DNA of 64,000 nucleotides, taken from NCBI GenBank assembly GCA_036245525.1, contig BTPG01000003.1:192492164-192556163 (forward strand), in the 5' to 3' direction. The stretch is from Semisulcospira habei (Eukaryota > Mollusca > Gastropoda > Semisulcospiridae). Shown here piece after piece: positions 10,869-22,800 of this stretch. A program made the position numbers and the translations under genes. The notes below the pieces were generated by a model, which was not told the DNA's origin, did not search any database, and worked only from the letters and a program-made list of their open reading frames with translations. Every line of letters starts with the position of its first letter. Within the stretch, counting starts at the first letter, position 1.

Positions 10869-13800
10869 ATGCTTACTACGCACCGTTTCCGCGTTCACTA
10901 GCACTCAATTCAGAATCGCTCCTCTGCCCATCACCACCATCTCCCACCCACCCCCCCTCGATCTCAAGTCTTCTGGCAAAAAGCCAAGAAAGTCTTCATC
11001 ATCGGAATCTGACTCCATAAAAGTATTCCTTGATGAATGCTTCTAATTCCTCATCGGTCATCTTTTGTCAAAATGAAGCCGTCAGAACAAACTCTCGCTT
11101 AGAAAATTTGAATCGCTCAAACGCACTCGAAGTTAGCAAGATGGCCGATATAAAACGGAAGCAAGCCTCATTTACAATCACCCACAATCCTTTGCAAAGG
11201 CTTCATAGCAACCTAGTGTGTTTACCATAGCCGATTTTGAACAGACCACGCGGTGGCGACATATGTCGCCATCCGATAATGAAGCAAGATGGCGGCTGGC
11301 GACAAATGTCGCCACCAGCGTGCTAAAGGTTAAAATATTGTATTATAATTACTAACAGTCTGATTGTTGTTAGACTTCTGCTTGCTAGGTTTAAGGATGA
11401 GAGGGTAGGGATCAGGGGCTGAGTCAATCTGTAGCAACTGGTAGTTGTCTCCACCCATGAGATAGACCAGACGGTTGACGGACATAGCCGCTCCTCGCAG
11501 GTAACCCGACACCTTCAGTGTACCCATGGCCGCCTAGAAAACAGAAAGCAAGTAAACATGAACTCATTATCATTTGACAATTAAAAAAATAGAGGAAAAT
11601 ATTGTGATTACATGTATTTCAGTGCCATGAAACATGGGAATTTAGAAATCAGTACCACGCCTGAATCCGGTACCAATACTACCACAGCTTACCGGTTTCA
11701 GGCCACTTTACAAAATTTCAAATACAAGCGATCAAAAATCTCTGTAACTTCAGTAGCTGACTGGCCCTTCGTTTGTCTTGTACTGTGCTTGTATTGTGTT
11801 TGTCTTAAATGGCGTAATCCGTGTGTTTCGTGAGTGTGTGTGTTGGGTTTCAGGCGCGGCGCTTTGAGTCGATTTCCCAAAATTGAGAAAAAGCGCCTAT
11901 ATAATAACGGTATTATTATTATATTATTATTATTAAATCTGACCTTCAAAAAGACAGTACACTATATAATTTTCTGCTAACTCTTTTACTGCCACGAAAT
12001 GCAAATAACAACTGCAAGGTAAAGAAACTCATCAGTACCACCCTCCCCCCCTCGAGAATGTTGTGTCAAAATACTAAAGCATTTCACAAACCTCTGCACT
12101 ATCTGCCTCAAAAGAGATGTTTTCAGCAATGAGATGGGGTCTCTTTTCACGGTAATGTACAGACTTCAGCTTTCCATCTGTAAGATGTCTGAGAACAACT
12201 TGTGCATCTTGTGTTTTGTCCAGGGCATGCAGCTTGGCTTCTGGAAATCTGCAATAATGATAATTTAATTAATCTGGTGCTTATTCTTGACTGGCTCTAG
12301 GCGCTGCACAAACTGGACACTTTATAGTATAAGGTACATTTCTTAATCAGTGCATACTTTCTGGCGGTTGAAAATTTAGGGTGAAAAAAAGGAAAATATT
12401 TACAGCGTTACTTTCCCTGTGAGTACATGAACTATTTGCATACACACCTGTTCTCAAACACTTTTTGCAGAGACTTCTTGGTATCTGCTACTTTTTTCAA
12501 TGGCAAGTCTGCCATCCCCTGTAACATTTCAGGAAAGATAATATTTAAGTATAGTATACATAAAGTAATGTAAGGCATTGTCGAATGTAGCAACTAGATG
12601 GATCGGCAACATACTGTAATCGCATGTTTATTTGCATCAAAACTCATGCAATAACTATGATTTCCGAACATCTATTTGTGAAGGTATTGACTTCATGGTT
12701 TGCTAATCAGGTGGTTGGGTGAGGGGTGTGCGTGTTTGTGTGTGGAAGGTCCTTTATATATAAAAATCCCCAAAGAAGCTTCCGATGAACAGTAAACCTA
12801 CAAATCAATAAAAAAAAAAAATTAAAATCATGTTTACAACAGCTGCAAGACTTTAACATTAAGTTGATGACTCACATTGAAGACAAATGTTGCAACGGGC
12901 ATGCCTTGGCCCATCAAACAGCTGAAGAGAAAGTCTGTTCTGTCATCAAGCTCTGTGTCTGGTGACATCACAAACAGTATTGAGTCTGCTATTTTAGCTG
13001 CGTCTAGCACCGCATGCAGACTTTCAGCTGGTGGCGTGTAAAGCGAGATTCGTTTCCTAAATCTTGGGATTCTTAAGTGGAGCATGCCTTGTTCATTTTG
13101 TGAGGACATTGTTTCAACATCTCCGCCTTCCATCTCCAATACAGCTTTTTGCAGCAACTCTTTGGCATCATCTGCACGCTGATCTCCACACAATGGTATC
13201 ACCACCTGAGTGAAAAATGCAGCGTAAACAAGCAGGGCACCAGACAAAGCACAACAGTATTTTACACCTAAACCCTTTCACTGCCAGTGGACGCAGACAG
13301 TGTTTTTTTTAATCTAGGTTAATTCACTGCCACGGAGCCAAGACCATAACAGCAACATGGATTCAAAGTGATGTCACCAAGAGGCTTAAATCCGATCGAG
13401 CCCCAGCGGAGGCTCATGAGGATCTATCATCGATGTCTCTTGCAGTTCAATCAACTTCACACTTTCTCAGCAATGAAGGGGTTAGAACCCCTTGCCCCAC
13501 ACCCATTCCCAGATAACTTCCCCATTGTGCATGCAGCCACTGGTACCGTTTACAGCACAATGGGGGTTAAATGCCAAACAAATAATTTTGCCCTCTGACG
13601 AACATCACCCCTCCAAACCATTTTACATGACTTGCGTACACGTCAAATTATACCCTACAATAAACGGCTCCTCTGTAAACAAGTTTTAAGATTGAAAATC
13701 ATGGAGAAAAAAAAAACATCAAACCAAACACCTACTTCATTTGCATCTCTATAATATTGTAGAGGTTTTTTGATGGTGAAGCATACAGATTTAAAAGATG

Positions 13801-16800
13801 AGAGAAAATATGAACACGCTCAACTGCAAGAGGTATAGATCCTCAAGAGCCCCCACAGTCATGAGGATCTATGCCTCTTGTAGACACCACTTTGAATCCA
13901 CGTTCCTGGGACAGCTATGGTTTGCTGACGTTGAACTGGCAAAGACTGCATAAACACAGTTTCCATCAACGGGCACTGAACAAGTTAATTGATGGAGTAA
14001 TGAATACTTTTGAAGGTTAGTGCGTGTATTCTGCACAACTCTAGACACAGAGATCCTCTTTAGCTGTTCTTCAAACTGTGTGTGCAAGTGCTGGTCAAGC
14101 AGACAGCTGTGTTGCAAACTTGCATTCTTACCACAAAGTGTGGTGGGGTGCTGACACCCCCTCTCTGACGTTTCTTGTTCATTGCTTCATCTCGCTTGTG
14201 TTTCCGAATCTGCTGGGCCTGTTAACAATACAATACAACACGACTTTATATTGTCAGAAACAAAAGTTTAATGTTAGGCCTGTAAGAAAACACACAGTAA
14301 AAAGTAATTAACCCATAATATCACCCTGATACACCCATTGCTTGAAATGAATTTGACTGATAGTTCAAGGGTGGTGCCAGAATAGCTTGGCACCAGAGGT
14401 GCCAAGCTATTCTGGCACCACCCTTGAATTAAACAGTTGATCTATCTCCTAATCTGTAATGTAGCCATAGGACAATAAGCAAATTTTTACAAAATCAGCC
14501 TCAGGATGTAATGGCTTAACACTAACAGATCCTTGTGAGAAACATTCAGTCACATTATAACACACTGAGCCTCGATTCGCTACCGTAATATCAGGAATAG
14601 TGAATTGAGGGAGACAACCAGTGTGGGAAGCAGGTTAAACGGAGACCAGACTAAAGCGTGGTAGCTCTGGCCGCACAGAGAAAGAGAGAGAAGAGAGGGA
14701 GGGGGAGAGAGAGAGAGAGGCTCCTCAGCAGTGTCACATATGATTCAGTACTTGCAGTAGGATTCGCTTGATTGATTGTACATTGCTTAACGTCCCGACA
14801 GCAACAAGGCTTTCTCAGGACGTGCCTGCACTGCTTGTGAAAAAAAAAAAAAAAACAGAACATTGAATGTATGTCGCCAGCCGGTCAAATACATTAAATA
14901 AACCTAACACATGGGGCCTAAATAAAGCTAAGACCATTTAGCAACACACATCCAATATCAAGAGCTACAGGCAGTGCAGACAGTAGGGAGAGTTTTAAAA
15001 AGGCAAATACAGGTGAATGGACAAAGGGTAGACAGAAACACATGCCCCAGAATAGAGAGAAAAACCCACCCTGTGGGGCTGACCAGGGTGACCCTGGGAA
15101 CTAAACAATACCTAACCCCACCCAAGTCCCCCAGGGCAGACCCGGGTGGGGTATAGGATTCGCTTGAGAGCAGACGCACAAAAGCATGAGTGACTATTAT
15201 GTTCAAGATTATAAACAATCTGGTTGACATTCCACTGCTGCATATATAGCAAGACAAGAGCTAATCATAAACACAAGATGAACATTACAAGAGCTTCTAT
15301 AACAGCCTTTAAACATATTTTCTTCCAGTGTACCATCCCAGTGTGGAACTCAGTGCCAGCTTCAACTGCGGAGGCCTATGACTCGGCACATTTCAAGCAG
15401 GGGCTCTCATCCCTCCCTCGCGCTGGGACCATACGGCGTTGAGGCGCGTCCCCTGGGTGGTGGATAGGGGGTCCCTCGTGAGAGGGGTGCACCGAATGAA
15501 ATAAGGTGCCGTGAACCAACATGGTCTAAGGGAAGGTGACCCTGACAGAAAACCCCTGGTCCTCCTAGTAAGGGGGTTGGGCGTGGGGGTAGCTTCCCCA
15601 CCCTGCAAAAAAAGGAAATAGCTACAAAAACGCCGACGAAAAGATTAACAGTAATTCCTTTCCTGGAGGAGGAAGGTTCTTCTACTAGAAGACTTATGAC
15701 GTCCTGTGGTGAAAGCCGGAAGTCTTCGGAAGCCACAGGACCGAGCCGCCTCTCTCTATCCAGGGATACAACCATGGGCACATGGAACGTCAAGACCATG
15801 TACCAGAGCGGCAAGGCCGCCCAGATAGCAGCGGAAATGCAAAAGTACAACCTTTCCCTGCTAGGCATCAGTGAAGCCAGATGGACGCAGTCTGGCCAGA
15901 AAAGGCTGTTAAGTGGGGAGATGATTCTGTATTCAGGTCATGAAGAGGAGAATGCCCCCCATACAGAAGGAGTAGCACTCATGCTGTCACCAGTGGCACA
16001 GAGAGCGCTGATGGGCTGGGAACCTCTTGGGCCAAGAATTATAACAGCAGCCTTTAGAACCAAGAAAAAGCTCAAGCTGAACGTCATCCAGTGTTATGCG
16101 CCCACCAATGACAGTGACGAGGAAGAGAAACAAGAGTTCTACGACCGACTCCAGAGTGCCGTGGACAAATGTGCGGAGCGAGACATCACCATCGTCATGG
16201 GCGATTTTAATGCCAAAATAGGGGAGGACAACACCGGATACGAAGAGGTGATGGGGAGACAGGGACTAGGCTCGGAGATGAGTGAGAACGGGGAGAGGTT
16301 TGTAGACTTTTGTGCTCTAAACCGACTTGTCATTGGAGGCAGCATCTTCCCACACAGAAGAATACACAAAGCAACTTGGGTCTCACCTGACCATACAATA
16401 GAGAACCAAATAGACCATATCTGCATTAGCAAGAAATTTAGAAGATCCCTTCAAGATGTTCGAGTGAGGAGGGGAGCAGATGTCGCTTCAGACCACCATC
16501 TGCTTACCTTAAGAATGAAGCTCAAGCTAAAGAAAAGCCGCACAGAGACAACAAGAAGACAGCGCTATAATGTAGGCCTCCTGAGAGAAACTGGAGTTAG
16601 AGAAGAGTTCAAACTGGTGCTGTCCAACCGGTTTCAAGCGCTACAGGAGCTAGTAAATGAAGAGGAGGCGGTCACCACAGAGCAGCAGTGGAAGGCAGTT
16701 AGAGAGGTGCTGAACTCAACCTGCAAAGACACTGTAGGGTTCAGGAAACACCACCACAAGGACTGGCTGTCGGCACAGACCTTGAAGAAGATAGAAGCGA

Positions 16801-19800
16801 GGAAGCAGAAGAAAGCAGCGGTCAACAACAGTCGCACGAGAGCAGCCAAAGTAAGGGCACAGGGGGAATACTCGGAAGCCAACCGCGAGGTGAAGAGGAG
16901 TATCAGGGCAGACAAGAGGGCCTACACAGACAGCCTGGCAGCAGAGGCAGAAAAGGCAGCAGGCAGCGGCAACATGAAACAGCTCTACGACATTACCAGA
17001 AGATTGTCGGGTAAGTATGGCCATACAGAAAGACCAGTAAAAGACAAAGAAGGCAAGCCTATTGCAGACAGAGCAGACCAACTCGACAGATGGGCCGAGT
17101 ATTTTGAAGAGTTACTGAACAGACCTAGCCCACCCGACCCCCCCGACATCCAGCCGGCAGAGACCGACCTACCCATCAGCTGTGACAGACCCAGCCGGGA
17201 AGAGATCAGAAAAGCAGTGGCATTTTTGAAGAATGGCAAAGCAGCAGGGCCAGATGGCATCCCAGCAGAGTCTCTGAAAGCAGACCTAGAGACAACAGTT
17301 GAGATGCTGTACCCACTGTTTGGAAAGATCTGGGAAGAGGAGGTGATGCCAGCTGACTGGAAGGAGGGGTACCTAATCAAGCTTCCCAAGAAAGGCGACC
17401 TCAGCAAGTGTTCCAACTACAGAGGAATCACCTTGCTGTCAGTACCAGGAAAGGTCTTCAACAGGATCATCCTAGAGAGAATGAAGAGCTCCGTTGACCC
17501 CCAGCTCAGAGACCAGCAAGCAGGATTCAGGAAGAACCGATCATGTACAGACCAGATCGCCACTCTCCGCATCATCGTGGAACAGTCTCTGGAGTGGAGC
17601 TCCCCGCTGTACGTCAACTTTGTGGATTATGAGAAAGCATTTGACAGCGTGGACCGAGAGACTCTGTGGAAACTCCTACGACACTACGGTGTACCCGCAA
17701 AGCTCGTCCGCCTGATCAAGAGCAGCTATGATGGCATGACATGTCGCGTGATCCACGAAGGGCAGTTCACCAGAGAGCTCCAGGTCAGAACTGGTGTCAG
17801 GCAGGGGTGTCTGCTGTCTCCGTTCCTCTTCCTACTGGCCATAGACTGGGTCATGAAGATGACCACAGAGCACAGACGAAGTGGAATACAGTGGACACTG
17901 TGGACACAGCTTGACGACCTCGATTTTGCAGACGACTTGGCATTACTGTCCCACACTCATCAACAAATGCAGGACAAGACCACGAGGCTTGCTGACATCT
18001 CGTCCCAAGTGGGCCTCACCATTCACAAACAGAAAACAAAGACAATGAGGCTGAACGCAACCAGGGAAGAACCAGTCTTGCTTGCTGGCACCCCGTTGGA
18101 GGAGGTGGAGTCCTTCACCTATCTCGGGAGCATCATAGACAAAAAAGGCGGCACTGATGCAGATGTCAGAGCACGAATCGGTAAAGCCAGAGCAGCCTTT
18201 CTCCAGTTGAAAAAAGTGTGGAGTTCCAGAGAGCTGTCACAACACACCAAAGTCCGGATTTTCAACTCCAATGTAAAAGCAGTTCTCCTATATGGAGCAG
18301 AGACATGGAGATTGACAAAAACCACAGTCAACAGAGTACAGACCTTCATGAACAGTTGCCTTAGAAGAATTTTGAAAATCCACTGGCCAGAGAAGATCAG
18401 CAACGTCAGACTCTGGGAGAGAACAGAGCAGATAACAGCAGAGAATGAAATTGGGCGAAGAAGATGGGGATGGATTGGTCACAGTCTGAGAAAGCCAGCT
18501 TCCAGTATCACTAGGCAGGCATTGTCATGGAACCCCCAGGGAAAGAGGAAAAGAGGTAGGCCGAGAAACTCCTGGCGTCGAGACCTCCAAGCAGACATCA
18601 AGAGACTGGGAACCACCTGGAGTAGAATCGAAGGAGAAGCACAGGACAGGAGTTGCTGGAGGTCTCTCGTCGACGGCCTATACCCGGGTAGGGGTGACAG
18701 GCGTAAGTAAGTAAGTAAGCTCTCATCCCTCACCCTCTAAACCAGCACTTCCAAGACCACTAGTAGACGTAACCCTTTTAGCCTCAAGGTCCCATTTCTC
18801 AAATTTTGGTGGTGTTGACTAATTACTATGTACCAGGTGCAGAAGATCGATTGACCATAATAATTCAAGGGTAGTGCCAGACTAGCTTGATGTCTAAATA
18901 TGGATTGACCATAATTCAAGGGTAGTGCCAGATTAGCTTGGCGCCTTTAGGCGCTATGCAAATCTGACACTACCCTTGAATTATCACGGTCAATCCACCT
19001 CCTGCTGTAGGGACTCGGGGCTAAATGGTTTAATGATTTGTTCGGGTATGGCCAGGGATCTTCGCATCGAGCTGCTTCAGGTAACAAGATAAATGACGTC
19101 ATGTCTAGCTACTCAAACCTTGCTAGAGGACGTCTTTTTGGCGCCAAAGCGCCGTATGTGTGTATGTGACAGCGACTAGAGCCCGTGTTTGAGGACAGAC
19201 AAGCTTGAAATTTAGGATATTGTCCCTAAAAGAATTAACTCGAGACTTCTTTAATTGATGTTTTGATTAAGATATTCATTGGCGAGAAAATGGCCGTTTC
19301 ACAAAAACCGGTTGATCCACACTGAAGTCAGTAATTTTTCTTATTTTTGGCTCGTGCGAAGCAAAAGTGAGTATGTTTTGGGCCAGTGGTTGTCCGTCCA
19401 TCTTCTGTCCGTCGTCGTCCGTGGTTTACTTTAACGTTGGCATTTTCTCGGAGACTATTCAAGCCACATTCTTCAAACTTGACCCAAGGATACTTTGTGG
19501 TAAGACCTTTCTAAACATACCAATTTGAGTGACCTCTCACAAAGGTCAAGGTCACAGGGGATCAGGAAATAGGTAAAAAATAGTCATATTTTGATAAAAG
19601 ATGTTTTTTTCTCAAATACTATTCACAACTTCAAACCCAAACTTGGTACAGAGATATGGGGCAGTCCGTGGCACAGTGATTAAGGTGCCTGCCACCAATG
19701 CTAAAGGTGCGAGGTTCGATTACGGGTTCTGGTGTCAGACTTTTCTCCTCTAGTAAGTGTCACCGTTAATTCGGGCGGATCGTCTGGGGTTCTTTCTCCG

Positions 19801-22800
19801 GGTACACAAACTAAGGGGAATTACTCAGCGCTGGACAAACAGTTAGATCCCCTGTCCCCGCCTATCAGGCACCTAATCGCCGGCCCACAGAGAAATACGC
19901 AGGTATAGACCAAGACGATCATCTAGGTGGTGGCATGGAATGTATGCCCATGCAGACACCACAGTAAAATGTGGTTGTCATTGCAGGTAGGCAGAATTTC
20001 CTGCCTCCTCCAGTATTGCCGATGGTGTGCTGAAGAGGTCGCCAAGACCGAAACAGCTGTCCACACCGGCTAAGTATCTGGACCCCCCTTGGGGGACCTA
20101 GATTTAAATTTCCATGCACTGAGTGGCTGGAACAGTGGATATGTGATACGCCCCCCTTCGGGTGGGCTTCCATATGCATTGCTTTCAGTCACTTTCTTAG
20201 AGCCCCCTCTCTTTCCTATCTCTTTTTTTTGTGTGCTTTGGCCACAGTAGATCTATGATCACTGGTCGATCATGCACATTTCTCTCCCCTACTTTACTTT
20301 GTAACCTTCCTATAACAAGATCTAATTAAAATGAAAAGGAAAAAAGTGATCATCAAAAGGCTAATTTAGCAGTCTCACATACACACACTGAGAACCTGAA
20401 AATGAAATAAACATGAACGTTAACAAGATGGGATGAACCATAACCCACAAAGTCCCTTCTATATGAGAGCTGTTTTCGCTGTCAAGGGTCTCTAGCTTTT
20501 ATCTTTGACCGGATTTTGAAATATCTCCTTTTGAAAAAGCCTCGCAGACCTGCGAATGCGTCACAGTGAACTTTGTAAGGGGCACAGTGCATGCGGCCAT
20601 TGGTTTGTCAAACACAGTGACGTATTTTCTGTTTTTACTTAATTTTACATTTAATGTGATGAGTTTCACTTTCGCTTCAAGACTTGAGAAAATGTTGAGA
20701 AAACGGTACAATTTCAGCCATGCTACATTGTGTGAAATCAGGTTGACTTCACCTAGCTACATAATATACTAAGTACACCTGCTTGCTTTTCAGGAAGAGT
20801 GTTCATGTGTGCGTAGATACATGCGCACGCTCCATCTCCAAGAGGCATAGATCCTCATAAGCCCCCCGGGCACATGAGGATCTGTGCCTCTTGGAGATGC
20901 GCACATATGTGTGCGTGAGAGAGAGCAAGAGAGCGAGAAAAAGAATTACATCATATTTTGGGTATTGCAACAATGTCTGCGTGGTGACGGAGTTGCTCCC
21001 TTAACGTCATCTCCACCGTCTGACTTTCCCCAGATGTCAAGGTTTTTCAATGTTTTTCGAAAAGAATACATTTTTACTTAAGAAGTTGAAAGGGTACAAA
21101 GCTGGCTAACGAAATCATCCAATGTTTTTCTGCAAACTAGCTAGTAGCTATATTCAAAATTTCAAGGAAATATGACCAAAATTACTCCTCATGGTCCCGC
21201 ACCCGCCCCACCTCCCCATGGATAATAAAAGACATGACATCATTCTCACCATCACCAATCACCCAGTCTCTGGCCGCCCACCCCCTGCCATGGGTGGGCC
21301 CCCCGGTCTGGCGGAGGCCACCGCCGGGCTCGGGGGGGGGTCCGTTCAGGCATGGGGAGGGGGGGGGGGGGGGGACCCAGGAACCACCCATCACATCACC
21401 CTGGTTTTTTTTTTTTTTTGTCTTTACAAGTTACGTTAAGATAGCCCCCCCCCCCCCCCCCCCCCCAGGAGTTCGAGGGAGAGCTCGCTCAAAGGTGTCG
21501 TACCGGGAGGCTTTTTGACCAATTGCCCCCCTCCTAGCGGAGAGAGGGTCCCGGGGGCCGGCGGCAGGCACCTGAGGCCCCCCCCTCCCCCCCTGAGATC
21601 CTTGGTGGGACGCACCCGGGGGCTGAGGGCCGGCTCTGGGGTCCATCTTTTCCATATTGGGCTGTAAAGGAAGACACTCCTGGAAGGTCCACTCTGCGGG
21701 ATAGGGGGGTTAGACAACCCAGGGGGGCAAGGTACCCTAGATGGCACTCCGACACCGCGTGACTCCCTGCTCGCCTGCGTACGGTCACCACCCATCAAAA
21801 TAAATAGGGACCCCAGAGGGGTCTAGCATCCTTCGTCCATGCACTCCCTGGGCAATGGAGGGCACAACACCCCTCACCAGAAAGATACAGAAACACATGG
21901 GGGGGTGGGGGGGTGGGCTAGTTAAAATCAACCCCCCTCAATCAGTATGGGGAAGTAGGGTGCGGGCCTAGAAACCGGGCCTTGGACTGTGACCCAAAGG
22001 AGGAAGCAGGAGCCAGGCACCACCAACGAACAAAGATGGGAACACCAGCTCTCCCCCCCCCTCCCCCCCCCCAACGACCTAGCCTCCCATGGCGTGGACG
22101 GACGTGACGAAAGATGCGAGAGCTGTAGGTCACGGTATACATTTAAATTGGAAAGTTCAGGCAGTAAGAGGTCCCGTGTTTTTAAAAATAATTTTTGCCT
22201 TGTTTGAAAATTTGCAGTTGGGCTGAATGTGGGAATTTGCTGGAAATTTGTGGTTAGCTGTGAGGAGACATGTTTGGTGCTTTGATTCATACCATCCTGA
22301 GCTTATCCAGTGGACATTTGTGGGCCTATGTTGAGTTGCCTTTGACGTAGTGATTTGAGGGGCACGCTGATTTCAGCTGTGCTTGGGTGTGGGGTTGGTA
22401 AGGAACCAGTTTCATAGCCAAGAAATGAGACGGGTCATGTGCTGTTTTTTTTTGTATTTTGTGCATGGCAAATGTGCAGCTGGTGGGCGGTAGTGCTTTT
22501 TAGGGAATTGAACAATTAGGGGATGACTGGGACTGACTAAGGCTAAGAGACTGGACAGTACGGAAACACCACTGTGGTCCGTGGCCTGTCAGGTGCACCA
22601 CATGCCATATGTGACATAGACCGGAAACTGGTTTAGTGTAACCAGATCAATGAGTTTGGATGGTTGAAAAGTAAGAAAATCATGAAAAATTTGAAATTTT
22701 GCCAAAAAAAAAATCGCTGTGCATGCAGTTTATAGGCGTTTTGGCATGTTTTGCGTGGCAACACCCTGTTTATCTGCACTGTGAGCTAGGTTTAGTGTGT

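Larger units (their letters stand above)
7223..11333. mobile_element. piggyBac-type element, internally deleted and invaded by other transposons
   Basis: TTAA at 7223-7226 and 11330-11333 bound inverted ends TTAACCTTTAGCAC (left) and, on the complement of the right end, TTAACCTTTAGCACGCTG. Without the hAT-like insertion it would be about 0.7 kb. A short transposase-like N-terminus lies on the minus strand at 10914-11018. TTAA duplication and CC-starting ends are piggyBac hallmarks. It occupies TSR1 intron 7. Confidence 0.7.

Noticed and set aside
19660..19740. Functional tRNA gene (also at 38330-38400 and 63860-63985)
   Set aside because: Promoter boxes are present, but the cloverleaf cannot be completed and the sequence continues into SINE bodies.
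21182..22290. Pro/Gly/Arg-rich frames in the GC-rich region as a gag-like gene
   Set aside because: All three phases on both strands are open because of C/G runs, and no cysteine cluster or conserved motif is visible.
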